Assembly: GCF_014384785.1 (NCBI RefSeq)
Contig: NZ_JACRSU010000001.1
Span: forward strand, 806,001 to 870,000
Reading direction: 5' to 3'
Length of the DNA stretch: 64,000 nt
Source: Congzhengia minquanensis
GTDB lineage: Bacteria > Bacillota > Clostridia > UBA1381 > UBA9506
This document shows positions 8,846-17,473 of the stretch, in pieces. Made by a program: the position numbers and the translations under genes. The stretch's first letter is position 1; each line of letters starts with the position of its first letter. The notes beneath the pieces are model-generated. The model saw nothing but the letters and a program-made list of their open reading frames with translations. It made no database searches and was not told the origin of the DNA.

Positions 8846-10021
8846 TTATTTTGCAAGCTCAAATATGTCTACAATTTCTTTCGTGTTCAAGGGCAGCCAG
8901 CCGGGCAGCGTGCGCCCGCCGCTTTCGGTGCACTTCTCCGCCATTTCGTAAAACGCTTCGTCTCCCACGTTCAACTGAGAAAGCCGCACCGGCATGCCAA
9001 TTTCAGCAAAATAGCGTTCCGTTGCCAAAATGCCTGCCAGGGCCGTTTCCTCCGGATTTTCCTGACTTACGGGGATGTCCCACACCTTGTTTGCAAACTG
9101 CACAAAGCGCGGCACGTTGTGTTTGTAAACATATTTTGCCCAGGCGGGAAAAATCACAGAAAGGCCTGCGCCGTGGGCCACAAAATCATATTTCCCGCTG
9201 AGCTCGTGCTCTATCTGATGGCAGGCCATAAACGTTTCCCTGCCGCAGCCTGTTAAATCGTTGTGGGAAAGGCTTGAAGCCCACATCAAATCTGCCCGGG
9301 CGTCATAGTCCTCGGGGTTTTTAATGGCCCGCCGGCCGGCCGCAATGGTTTGCCTTACCACCGATTCTGCAATTGCATCGGTTAGGGGTGTATCCGGCGA
9401 TTTTGAAAAATAGCGTTCCAGGGTGTGCATTGAAATGTCCACAATGCCGCAGCCCGTTTGGAACTTATTCACGGTGAAAGTAAGCTCCGGGTTGCAAATG
9501 GAAAACAGCGGCCTGTGAAACTCTGAATTATATCCGCGCTTTAGCCCCAGCTTTTCGTTGGTAATTACCGCAGACGCGCTCATTTCGCTGCCCGATGCGG
9601 AAAGGGTTAAAATTACGCCCACAGGCAGCGCTGCCCGCGGCGTTTTTGCCTTTGTAGAAAAATCCCACGTGCTGCCGTCATAGCATGCGCCCACGGCAAT
9701 TTCCTTTGCCGAGTCAATTGCGCTTCCGCCGCCCACAGCCAAAACCAGTTCAACGCCGTGATCTTTGCAAAGCTGTGCGCCCTTTTCCACCAATTCCAGC
9801 TTGGGGTTCGGTTCTGCGCCGCCAAAGTCTAAATAGTCTATGCCCGCGTCCTTTAAAGATGCGGTAACCTGCTCATAAACGCCGTTTTTCTGAATGCTGC
9901 CGCCGCCGTAATGGAGCATAATTTTGTGAAACCCATAGCTTTTTATCACTTCTCCCACTCGCTTGTGGGTATCTTTTCCGAAAATCATTTTTGTTGGGGT
10001 GAAAAACTCAAAATTTAGCAT
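8846..10021 (-). CDS. Iron-dependent alcohol dehydrogenase (YqhD/BDH type)
   Basis: A 391-residue group III alcohol dehydrogenase that reduces aldehydes to alcohols with NAD(P)H. The nucleotide-binding GGGS is at 97-100. The metal ligands fit Asp195, His199, His268 and His283, with the family-typical HQIEHELSG stretch. The length is normal for the butanol dehydrogenase/YqhD branch. The ATG overlaps the end of the citramalate synthase gene by seven bases, indicating translational coupling. Members often detoxify aldehydes or handle fermentation aldehydes; the link to citramalate is unclear. Confidence 0.9.
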   Translation of the reverse strand: MLNFEFFTPTKMIFGKDTHKRVGEVIKSYGFHKIMLHYGGGSIQKNGVYEQVTASLKDAGIDYLDFGGAEPNPKLELVEKGAQLCKDHGVELVLAVGGGSAIDSAKEIAVGACYDGSTWDFSTKAKTPRAALPVGVILTLSASGSEMSASAVITNEKLGLKRGYNSEFHRPLFSICNPELTFTVNKFQTGCGIVDISMHTLERYFSKSPDTPLTDAIAESVVRQTIAAGRRAIKNPEDYDARADLMWASSLSHNDLTGCGRETFMACHQIEHELSGKYDFVAHGAGLSVIFPAWAKYVYKHNVPRFVQFANKVWDIPVSQENPEETALAGILATERYFAEIGMPVRLSQLNVGDEAFYEMAEKCTESGGRTLPGWLPLNTKEIVDIFELAK

Positions 10022-11619
10022 GTCGCTTTGCTCCTTTCGGTATGTTTGTTTCGTTTAATGTCCAGCATGTAGTAGTCCACCGAGTCTACCAGCGCGCGCC
10101 AGCTGGCCTCTAAAATATCCTCTGAAACGCCCACGGTGCTCCAGTTTGTCCTGCCGTCGGTCGATTCCATTAACACCCGCGTTAAAGCCGCCGTGCCGGT
10201 TTTGCTGCCATCTAACACGCGGACCTTAAAGTCAATCAGACGCGTGTTTTTCAGTTCGGGATAAAACCGGTAAAGCGCCTTTCTAAGTGCTTTATCCAGC
10301 GCGTTCACCGGGCCTTCGCCCTCCGCCGCCGTAATTTCTGCGGTGTCTCCCACACAGATTTTAATCATGGCAGTGGCGGTATATTGAGACTTTGCCGGCG
10401 CCGCGGCAATCACCTGAAACTGCTCCAATTGAAACTGGGGCTTGTAAAAACCCAGCTTTTTTAAAACCATCAGCTCAAAAGAGCTTTCCGCTCCCTCAAA
10501 CTGATACCCCTCATTTTCCAGCCGCTTTATCTCGTCTAAAATTTCCGAAATTACCGGCGCGTCTTTTTTTGTGTCCGGCTCAAACTTTCTGATAATGTCA
10601 TACACCAGCGCCCTGCCGGACATTTCAGACATTAACAGCTTGCGCTCGTTCCCCACGTTCTCCGGCGAGATGTGCTCAAACGTAACGGGATTTTTCAAAA
10701 CCGCGTCGATGTGCATGCCGCCCTTGTGGGCAAAGGCCATGCCGCCTACATAGGGCTTGCGTTCGTCAGGGACAATGTTTGCCAGCTCATAAATGTGGCG
10801 GGAAATGCTCTTCAGCTTTTTCAGCGACTCTTTCGGCACCAGGTCATATCCGCGCTTTAGCTGCAAATTGGGAATGATGGTGCAGAGGTTTGCGTTGCCG
10901 CACCGTTCGCCGAATCCGTTCATGGTGCCCTGCACCTGCTCTGCCCCGGCAAACACGCCCAAAAGGGTGTTTGAAACCGCCACGCCAACATCGTTGTGGC
11001 AGTGAATTGCAAGCTTTGTTCCGCCCAAATACGCTTTCACCTCTGCCACAATGGAAGAAATTTCGTCAGGAAACGCGGCGCCGTTGGTGTCACACAGGCA
11101 GATGATGTCCGCCCCGGCGCTTTTTGCCGCATTCAAACTTGACAGCGCATATTCCCGGTTTTGTTTATATCCGTCAAAAAAATGCTCCGCGTCGAAAATT
11201 ACTTCTTTGCCGAAGGACTTTACATAGCAAACCGTTTCGCGGATAATGTCTAAATTCTCAGACAGGCGGGCATGGAACACCTCTTTCACATGCAAGTCCC
11301 ACGCTTTGCCAAAAATGGTCACCACAGGAGCGCCTGCGTCGATTAACGCCTTCACCGCGCTGTCTTGTTCTACGGGCACGCCAATCCGGTGGGTGCTGCC
11401 AAAAGCCGCGATTTTTGCGTGCTTCAGTTTTATTTCCGCAAGGCAGGCAAACAGCTCTGCGTCTTTGGGATTTGAAGCCGGAATGCCGGCTTCAATATAA
11501 GACACGCCCAGCTCATCTAAAAGTTTCACAATTTTTATTTTGTCGGCCAGGGAAAACGAAATCCCCTCGCCCTGGGTGCCGTCCCGCAGGGTGGTATCAT
11601 ATACGTCGATTTTAGCCAT
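10015..11619 (-). CDS. cimA: (R)-citramalate synthase
   Basis: A 534-residue DRE-TIM metallolyase that condenses pyruvate with acetyl-CoA to give citramalate, the first step of the threonine-independent isoleucine route. The N-terminal TIM barrel carries the DTTLRDGTQGEG signature (8-19) and the metal-binding HCHND near residue 205. The C-terminal LeuA-dimer regulatory domain (about 395-520) is present, so feedback control by isoleucine is possible. The DGTQGEG variant is typical of CimA rather than LeuA. It leads a minus-strand run with the alcohol dehydrogenase and the toroid protein. No other isoleucine genes are in the window. Confidence 0.9.
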   Translation of the reverse strand: MAKIDVYDTTLRDGTQGEGISFSLADKIKIVKLLDELGVSYIEAGIPASNPKDAELFACLAEIKLKHAKIAAFGSTHRIGVPVEQDSAVKALIDAGAPVVTIFGKAWDLHVKEVFHARLSENLDIIRETVCYVKSFGKEVIFDAEHFFDGYKQNREYALSSLNAAKSAGADIICLCDTNGAAFPDEISSIVAEVKAYLGGTKLAIHCHNDVGVAVSNTLLGVFAGAEQVQGTMNGFGERCGNANLCTIIPNLQLKRGYDLVPKESLKKLKSISRHIYELANIVPDERKPYVGGMAFAHKGGMHIDAVLKNPVTFEHISPENVGNERKLLMSEMSGRALVYDIIRKFEPDTKKDAPVISEILDEIKRLENEGYQFEGAESSFELMVLKKLGFYKPQFQLEQFQVIAAAPAKSQYTATAMIKICVGDTAEITAAEGEGPVNALDKALRKALYRFYPELKNTRLIDFKVRVLDGSKTGTAALTRVLMESTDGRTNWSTVGVSEDILEASWRALVDSVDYYMLDIKRNKHTERSKATC

Positions 11620-11646
11620 GATAAAAACTCCGTTTCTTTCAGGAAT

Positions 11647-12465
11647 TTAAAAGCGAATAAAAATGGGTTTTCTGTTTTTATAGTAGTAATATCCCGTAAA
11701 CCCGCACTGCCGCAGCATTTCCGCCGCATCAAACAGCAGACGGGCGGCATTTTCCGGAGCGTGGGCGTCAGAACCAATGGTAACAAATTTGCCGCCCTTT
11801 TCTTTATAAAGGGAAAGAATGTCATAGCTCGGCAAACACTCCTGGGTGCAATTGGCGTAAGCCGTGTTCACCTCTAAGGCAATTCCCCGTTCAATGATTT
11901 GTTTCAGCACGGTTTCAACCTTATCCCGGTAGGGGGTTAAAAAATCAATGTCCCGGCCATATTTCCGGTTTACATAACGCAGCGGGCAGGTGATGTGCGG
12001 CAAAACGTCAAAGTCCAGCTTTTCTGTCATTTCAATCATATCGGTGTAATATTGGTCTATATATTGCTCCAGCGTCTCCCTCGGCAGTTTGCCAAAATCA
12101 ATTGTGGAAAAGGGTGCTGTCAGCCCCGGATACCGCACCGCGTGAACAGAAGAAAGAACCACATCATAGTCGAATGCGCGGCACATCTTTGCAGCGCGGG
12201 CTTCGTCCCAAATGCCCTCTCCAATTTCAATCCCTGTTAAAACTTCAACCTGGCCGGAAAAACGTTTTTGGGCGGCGAGGGCGTCTTCTACAGAATTTTG
12301 AATTCTTTCAAACACATGGTCACGCTCATAAAACTGCACGTCGCAGTGGTCGGTAACGGCAAACCCCGCCGCGCCCGCCGCAATTTGTGCCTTTGTCTGC
12401 GTGATGATATCTGCTTTCGAGTCGTGTGAATTGTTTGTGTGCGTATGCATGTCGTAAAGTTTCAA
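11647..12465 (-). CDS. PHP-domain phosphatase, histidinol-phosphatase type
   Basis: About 272 residues. The PHP metal-binding motif HTH (His7, His9) is at the very start, a second metal site is in the FAVTDHCD segment, and the GSDAHAPEN motif is near the C-terminus, as in HisK-type histidinol phosphatases. I choose TTG at 12465 because AAAGGAAG lies upstream and because the protein then begins MKLYDMHTHT; the frame stays open further upstream but would run into the SLH gene. It could hydrolyse histidinol phosphate in histidine synthesis, but no his gene is nearby. It lies downstream of a strong terminator and 27 bases upstream of cimA. Confidence 0.82.
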   Translation of the reverse strand: MKLYDMHTHTNNSHDSKADIITQTKAQIAAGAAGFAVTDHCDVQFYERDHVFERIQNSVEDALAAQKRFSGQVEVLTGIEIGEGIWDEARAAKMCRAFDYDVVLSSVHAVRYPGLTAPFSTIDFGKLPRETLEQYIDQYYTDMIEMTEKLDFDVLPHITCPLRYVNRKYGRDIDFLTPYRDKVETVLKQIIERGIALEVNTAYANCTQECLPSYDILSLYKEKGGKFVTIGSDAHAPENAARLLFDAAEMLRQCGFTGYYYYKNRKPIFIRF

Positions 12466-12487
12466 ACGAATACCGCTTCCTTTCCAT

Positions 12488-12519
12488 AAAAATAGGCCTG
12501 CCGGTAATACCGGCAGGCC
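12488..12519 (-). terminator. Terminator of the SLH protein gene
   Basis: A perfect 11-bp stem (12495-12505 with 12509-12519) with a 3-base loop, followed on the minus strand by TATTTTTA. It lies directly after the SLH gene stop and just before the PHP gene start. Confidence 0.9.
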
Positions 12520-12529
12520 GCATAATGCG

Positions 12530-14353
12530 TTACTGAAGAACCATGAGCGACGATACCTCATAAACGCCCAGCTTCTCTGTGCCGGCGGCCGTAATCACGT
12601 TGCCGACATTTAAATTTTTAATGGTTAAAAGTTTTCCGGACTTGGTATCTAAAATCTTTGTGCTGTCTTTCAAGAACAGCTGTTTTTCAAGCTCCTGGCC
12701 GTTTAATCCCTCATAGGTAATCACAACCAAGCCATAAGAGGTGTTAATGGTTTTAATGGTTCCCGTCACTGTCAGCGCTTCAGAGGCCGCCTCAGAAGCA
12801 ATTTCCGTTACGGTTTCGCTGGAAACTTCAAGCTTAACATAGGAACCCAGCTTTAAGTCGTAAATGGTGGCTTCCTTGCCCTCAATTGTAATGGTGCAGT
12901 CCCGTGCCATGGGATATTTCGATTTGTTTCCGCCTGAGGAAATGGTGATATACGAGGTGGAGCTGGAAACGGTAATTTCATCAATGGTGCCTTCAATGCT
13001 CTTTGCCTTGCCGGTTGCCATAATGTCGGAAATTTCACCGTAATCCAATGTGAGCTCGGCGTTGTCGCCAATAGCAAGCTCAGAAAAGTCTGCCTTTTTG
13101 CCGTTGCGCGTTATGGTCGCATTGTCTGCCAGCGTATATTCCACAGATTCTTCGTCGCTTGTCAGCACGGTAATCACAACACCGTTTGAGGAGGTGTCGA
13201 TATTTTCAATCTTCACGCTGGAGATTTTTCTTGTTTTTGGCTCTGCGCTTAACGACACGCCCAAGCCGCCGGACATTTTAATGGTAACATAGTCGCCGTT
13301 TTTAATGTCTGTAATGGCGCCGGAACCTCCGTTAATTTTAATTACCACATTTGACGCCAGCTTATAGCTTGTAACCGTTTCTTCCTCTTTCGTAATGTCC
13401 GCCAGCTTCACAGTGGTTCCAGCGTTCGTGGTCTGCTTGCCGCGGAACGCGCCGGAAACGGTTTCTTCGCCCTCATATGTAATTGCATCAATCTGATAAA
13501 GGCTTTCTTTCGAGAATGTGAACACACATTCCATGCCCACTTCCAGGTCGGTCAGCGTAACCTTTTCGCCGTCTAAGAAAATCGCGCTGGAGTTACCCAC
13601 GCCAAATTTCACGGTTTCGCCTTCCTCAGTTTTAATGCTCAAATTGTTCATTAAAGTATCTACGCTTGAAATCATGCCGCGGATATATTCAAAATCCATA
13701 GTGTCTAAAATTCTGCGAATCATAACGGCAATCTGTGCCCGGGTAACGGTTTCGTTCGGGCCGAACTTGTTGTCTCCCATGCCGTTCATAATGCCCAGCT
13801 CTGTGGCATAGAACACATAGCCCAAAGCCATTGCGGGAATATCGTCTTTATCGGCAAAGGTCACATCAATCTCGGGGTTTGTTTTCATCCATGCGTCTGC
13901 GCCCAGAGCTTTAGCAATTAAGGTTGCCGCCTCATAGCGCTTCAGCTCAACGTCACGCTTTTCTTTTGACAAATATTCTTTCACTTCATCGATGGTCAAA
14001 ACTTTTCTGTAAACCATGTAAGCGCCCTGCTTCACAGCATAGGAGTCTTCACAGCCCGCAAGATCTGCTTCATAAATGCCATAGGCCAAATTCACAATGG
14101 GCTCGTTCATCTTTTCGCTGGCGCCCAGGGCTTTTGAAAACAAGGTAATGGCCTCCTGCCGGGTAATGCTTTTACCAGGTTGAAACGTCCCGTCGTCATA
14201 GCCGGTGATAACACCGCTTTCTGACAGGGAATTTATTGCTTCCTGTGCCCAGGAATAATTGCTGTTTACGTCAGGAAATCCAGCCGCGAACGCGACAACC
14301 GCGGTTGACAATACCAGTACCAGTGACAAGACCAATGAAAGTACTTTTTTCAT
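12530..14353 (-). CDS. SLH-domain surface protein with tandem beta repeats
   Basis: A 607-residue secreted protein. It has a signal peptide (MKKVLSLVLSLVLVLST..AFA), then three SLH modules (about residues 27-215; hallmarks GVITGYDDGTFQPG, ITRQEA and VTRAQIAVMI) that bind pyruvylated secondary wall polymer. The rest is about five tandem repeats of 70-80 residues, each with a pattern of two beta strands, GK, then DL..G..V.L. I do not recognise this repeat by name; it resembles the beta-rich tails of other clostridial SLH proteins. The start at 14353 follows AGGAGG. Transcription ends at a strong hairpin. Likely a cell-surface structural or binding protein. Confidence 0.85.
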   Translation of the reverse strand: MKKVLSLVLSLVLVLSTAVVAFAAGFPDVNSNYSWAQEAINSLSESGVITGYDDGTFQPGKSITRQEAITLFSKALGASEKMNEPIVNLAYGIYEADLAGCEDSYAVKQGAYMVYRKVLTIDEVKEYLSKEKRDVELKRYEAATLIAKALGADAWMKTNPEIDVTFADKDDIPAMALGYVFYATELGIMNGMGDNKFGPNETVTRAQIAVMIRRILDTMDFEYIRGMISSVDTLMNNLSIKTEEGETVKFGVGNSSAIFLDGEKVTLTDLEVGMECVFTFSKESLYQIDAITYEGEETVSGAFRGKQTTNAGTTVKLADITKEEETVTSYKLASNVVIKINGGSGAITDIKNGDYVTIKMSGGLGVSLSAEPKTRKISSVKIENIDTSSNGVVITVLTSDEESVEYTLADNATITRNGKKADFSELAIGDNAELTLDYGEISDIMATGKAKSIEGTIDEITVSSSTSYITISSGGNKSKYPMARDCTITIEGKEATIYDLKLGSYVKLEVSSETVTEIASEAASEALTVTGTIKTINTSYGLVVITYEGLNGQELEKQLFLKDSTKILDTKSGKLLTIKNLNVGNVITAAGTEKLGVYEVSSLMVLQ

Positions 14354-14465
14354 ATTTTTATCCTCCTGTATCGTTTTTTCATACAAATATAAATACACGA
14401 TATTATTATACAACATTCAGAGAAAAAAAGCAATAGATGATTTTCATGTCACAAAAAAATAATAT

Positions 14466-14503
14466 AAAAAAACGGGATAGCGGTAACACGCTTTCCCGTT
14501 TAA
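14466..14503 (-). terminator. Terminator of the corrinoid adenosyltransferase gene
   Basis: A hairpin with AACGGGA/TCCCGTT outer arms and AGCG/CGCT inner arms overlaps the stop codon and is followed on the minus strand by a run of seven Ts. It closes the mgtE-yugP-cobO transcript. Confidence 0.8.
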
Positions 14504-15018
14504 AATTCAATTCCCTCCCGGGGCGCTGTGCCTGTATCAAAAGGATGTTTCACCGCCCGGATTTCAGACACATAGTCTGCCGCCGAACGCATTTCCTGCG
14601 AAAAATCCCGCCCGGTTAAAACAATTTCCAGCGTCTTTCCATAATTTTTTAAAAGCGCCAGCACGTCGTTTTCTGAAAGAATTCCATTTGCAATGCAGCC
14701 GGCAATTTCGTCTAACACCAGCATGTCGCACAGCCGGTTTGCCGCGCAGTTTGCAGCAAACGCAAAGCCCGCCTGGGTTTCGGCCTTCAGCACCTCCCGC
14801 TCCGGTTCCGTCATGTTCCAAAAAAAGCCGTTTACCGTGGTTTGAAAACACCGAATGTTCATATTGGGCACAGATTTTGCCAGCAAAACTTCACCGCTGT
14901 TTCCGTCCTTTAAAAATTCCAAAAACGCCACCCTAAGTCCCCGGCCGGCGGCCCGGAACGAAAGCCCCAAAGCGGCGGTGGTTTTTCCTTTTCCGTCCCC
15001 TGTGTAAATGTGAACCAT
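14500..15018 (-). CDS. cobO: Corrinoid adenosyltransferase (CobA/CobO/BtuR)
   Basis: A 172-residue ATP:corrinoid adenosyltransferase that transfers the 5'-deoxyadenosyl group of ATP to reduced cob(I)alamin or cobyrinic acid diamide to make the adenosylcobalamin form. The P-loop GDGKGKTTA is at residues 7-15, and the family's VLDEI (Walker-B-like) and VLTGRD segments are present. The length is normal. It lies three bases after the YugP-type protease gene, so it is part of that transcript, but no other cobalamin genes are near; it may serve salvage of imported corrinoids. Confidence 0.9.
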   Translation of the reverse strand: MVHIYTGDGKGKTTAALGLSFRAAGRGLRVAFLEFLKDGNSGEVLLAKSVPNMNIRCFQTTVNGFFWNMTEPEREVLKAETQAGFAFAANCAANRLCDMLVLDEIAGCIANGILSENDVLALLKNYGKTLEIVLTGRDFSQEMRSAADYVSEIRAVKHPFDTGTAPREGIEF

Positions 15019-15020
15019 GT

Positions 15021-15707
15021 TCAGTCCCTTCTCCTTGAAATGAGCACCAGCCGCAAAAGCTGTGCGGCAGAGGTCAGCGCCGCAGCAACATAGGTCATGG
15101 CGGCGGCTCCCAACACCTTTTTGGCTCCTGTAAGCTCTTCAGACGACAATATGCCGCCCTCATCCAGCGTTTTTATAGCGCGCCTGCTTGCGTCAAACTC
15201 CACAGGGAGCGTTACAAGCTGAAACAAAAGCACGCAGGAAAACAGCAAAATTCCAAAGGTTACCAGCGGCTGCATGGAAAACAAAAAGCCAATGAATATC
15301 AGCGGGACAGACAGCGTAGACCCAATGTTTGCCACAGGCAGCACCGCATTTCTCAATTTAATGGGGAAATAACCGGTGGCATATTGCACGGCGTGGCCCG
15401 CTTCGTGAGCCGCAACGCCGATGGACGCAACCGACACGTCGCCCCGGACAGAATCGGACAGGCGGATTACATTGGTCCGCGGGTCATAGTGGTCGGTCAG
15501 GCTTCCGCGAACGCCCTCCACCGCAACATTTAAAAGCCCGTTGCGGTCTAAAATCTGCCGGGTGATTTCCGCCGCCGTACGGTTTCTGGAAGACATCACC
15601 TGAGCATATTTCCGATAGGTGCTTTGCACCTTAAACTGCGCAAAAAGCGAAATTAAAATTGCAGGCACAACCAGCACGATATAATAATAGTCATAAAACC
15701 AAAACAT
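15021..15707 (-). CDS. yugP: YugP-type neutral zinc metallopeptidase
   Basis: A 228-residue membrane protein with an N-terminal membrane helix (about 7-23) and further helices after residue 115. The zincin motif HEAGHAVQ is at 101-108, with the metal-binding His101 and His105 and catalytic Glu102. This matches YugP (DUF/peptidase family found across Firmicutes), whose substrate is unknown. The ATG at 15707 follows AAGGAG; the frame stays open upstream into mgtE. It lies 13 bases after mgtE and 3 before the adenosyltransferase gene. Confidence 0.88.
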   Translation of the reverse strand: MFWFYDYYYIVLVVPAILISLFAQFKVQSTYRKYAQVMSSRNRTAAEITRQILDRNGLLNVAVEGVRGSLTDHYDPRTNVIRLSDSVRGDVSVASIGVAAHEAGHAVQYATGYFPIKLRNAVLPVANIGSTLSVPLIFIGFLFSMQPLVTFGILLFSCVLLFQLVTLPVEFDASRRAIKTLDEGGILSSEELTGAKKVLGAAAMTYVAAALTSAAQLLRLVLISRRRD

Positions 15708-15720
15708 AGCATTGCTCCTT

Positions 15721-17097
15721 CTACATCGGCAAAAACAGCCGCACAATTTGAAAATAGATAATCAGCGACAGCGCGTCTACAATGGTTGTGATAAACGGGC
15801 TTGCCATCACCGCCGGGTCGAACCCCACCCGCTTTGCCAAAAGCGGCATCACACAGCCCACCAATTTTGCAATTACAATGGTTAAAAATATGGTAATGCT
15901 TACAATCAGCGCCGTTACAAAGTTTACGCCGTCGGTAAACCGCGCGTCAATCACCATTGCCTTCAAAAAGCACACAACTGCCATAATCAGGCCGCACAAA
16001 AGCGCTACGCGAAGCTCTTTCCAAACAATTTTAAAAATATCTTTAAATTCCACTTCGTTCAGCGCAAGGCTTCTGATAACCGCAACAGACGCCTGGCCGC
16101 CGGCGTTGCCGCCTGTGTCCATAAACATGGGAATAAACGCCACCAGAGCCGGATAAATCGCCAGCGAAGTTTCATAAGACGAGAGGATTCCCCCCGTAAA
16201 AGTTGCAGAAATCATTAACAGCAGCAGCCAGGGGATTCGCTTTTGGAACGTTCCCAGCGCACCTGTTTCGGTATAGGGTTTGTCGGTAGGCGTGATGGCC
16301 GCCATGATTTCAATGTCCTCCGTTGCCTCCTGCTCAATAACGTCTACAATGTCGTCTATGGTGATAATTCCAACAAGCCTGTTCTCACCGTCCACCACCG
16401 GCATGGACAAAAGGTCATACTTTTTAAACCGGAAAGCGCTGGTTTCCTGGTCGTCATATGTGTATAAATATTTCACTTCAGTGGTCATCATATCAGAAAC
16501 CAGGGTTTCCGGCGCGCTTAAAATAATTTTGCGGATGGAGATTGCACCCTCCAGCTTCCGCTCTTTGTCAATTACATAGCAGGTGTTAATGGTTTCGCTG
16601 TCTACCCCGGTTATGCGGATATGACGCAGCGCCTCCCGGGCGGTCATTTCTTTCTTTAAATCCACATACTCTGTGGTCATAATAGAGCCGGCGCTGCCGT
16701 CAGGATATCGAAGAAGCTGGTTAATGGTGTGCCTCGTTTTTGCGTCGGTGGTTTTTAGCACCCGTTTCACCACATTGGCCGGCATTTCCTCCAAAAAGTC
16801 CACGGTGTCGTCCATGAACATTTCGTCCATAATATTGTTAATTTCGTTGTCGGTGATGGATTCAATGATATACTGCTGCTGGTCGCTTTTCATGTAGGCA
16901 AACGTGTCTGCCGCCAGCGTTTTGGGCAGCATGCGGAACACCCGAAGCATTTTTTCACGGGGTATTTCGTCCAGCAAAAGCTCAATGTCCACAGCGTCCA
17001 TGGTAATAATTTTTTCACGGGCCTTAATTAATTTCCCGTCCTCGATTAAATCGATGATAGTTTCCATATCATCTTTTAAAGTTTCCTTGAAGTCCAT
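15721..17097 (-). CDS. mgtE: MgtE-family magnesium transporter
   Basis: A 458-residue protein with the full MgtE layout: an N-terminal helical magnesium-sensing domain (about 10-125), two CBS domains (about 130-255), a plug helix and five membrane helices (about 285-455). The pore-region motif MDTGGNAGGQ is intact. It admits magnesium and closes when cytosolic magnesium is high. The start at 17097 follows GAAAGGGGGAAG. Upstream is a roughly 240-base leader with a short ORF instead of a recognisable M-box riboswitch. Genes for YugP and the adenosyltransferase follow in the same direction. Confidence 0.93.
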   Translation of the reverse strand: MDFKETLKDDMETIIDLIEDGKLIKAREKIITMDAVDIELLLDEIPREKMLRVFRMLPKTLAADTFAYMKSDQQQYIIESITDNEINNIMDEMFMDDTVDFLEEMPANVVKRVLKTTDAKTRHTINQLLRYPDGSAGSIMTTEYVDLKKEMTAREALRHIRITGVDSETINTCYVIDKERKLEGAISIRKIILSAPETLVSDMMTTEVKYLYTYDDQETSAFRFKKYDLLSMPVVDGENRLVGIITIDDIVDVIEQEATEDIEIMAAITPTDKPYTETGALGTFQKRIPWLLLLMISATFTGGILSSYETSLAIYPALVAFIPMFMDTGGNAGGQASVAVIRSLALNEVEFKDIFKIVWKELRVALLCGLIMAVVCFLKAMVIDARFTDGVNFVTALIVSITIFLTIVIAKLVGCVMPLLAKRVGFDPAVMASPFITTIVDALSLIIYFQIVRLFLPM

Positions 17098-17172
17098 AGT
17101 TCACTTCCCCCTTTCTAATTTTTGCGTAAAATGGGCGTGGGAAAGAAACAGGGAAGTTTCATAAACATAAGA

Positions 17173-17259
17173 CTATTGATAAAAATGAAGCACACAATAC
17201 AACTTAAGCTTATGAAAAATTCCTGTTTCGTTACTTCGGGGTTTTGGTTTGTTATCCAT
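17173..17259 (-). CDS. 28-residue small ORF in the mgtE leader
   Basis: ATG at 17259 opens a 28-codon frame ending in TAG at 17175-17173. AAAGGAG lies eight to nine bases upstream, as strong as any site in the window. The peptide begins MDNKPKPRSNETG and ends in KLKLYCVLHFYQ: a basic, Pro-rich head and a hydrophobic/aromatic tail. It lies between a good promoter and mgtE with 75 bases to spare. It could be a regulatory leader peptide for mgtE, a small membrane-active protein, or a chance frame. No conservation data are available to me. Confidence 0.42.
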   Translation of the reverse strand: MDNKPKPRSNETGIFHKLKLYCVLHFYQ

Positions 17260-17343
17260 AAGCTCATCTCCTTTTTTTGTATTTTGTGCATTTAATTGAA
17301 ATTAAACCGCGTTTCGCGGCAAGCAAAAAATTCCTGCCTTTTT

Positions 17344-17372
17344 ATTTTACTACAAATTCCCAAAAAATGCAA
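17344..17372 (-). promoter_or_regulatory. Promoter of the mgtE leader
   Basis: On the minus strand TTGCAT (17372-17367) and TAAAAT (17349-17344) are separated by 17 bases. Transcription would begin near 17336, giving a leader of about 240 bases before mgtE that includes the 28-codon ORF. Confidence 0.6.
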
Positions 17373-17473
17373 CCGCTAACCATGTGAAATCTGCATAAAA
17401 TTTTTTATTCCTTTTGTCCGAGAGGCAAAACATAAATAAGAACCGTCTTGAATAAGCTTTAAGCGGAGGTGTT

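Larger units (their letters stand above)
17098..17473. other. 376-base gap between divergent mgtE and spmA
   Basis: This is the only stretch over 300 bases with no long gene. It holds the mgtE promoter (minus), a small GC-rich hairpin (17307-17319), a 28-codon ORF with a good ribosome site, the mgtE ribosome site, and at the right end the spmA leader with GGAGG at 17465-17469. I looked for the M-box (ykoK) magnesium riboswitch core and did not see it. Confidence 0.6.

Noticed and set aside
17098..17343. M-box magnesium riboswitch in the mgtE leader
   Set aside because: The conserved ykoK-type core segments could not be found on the minus strand; only a short hairpin and a small ORF are visible.
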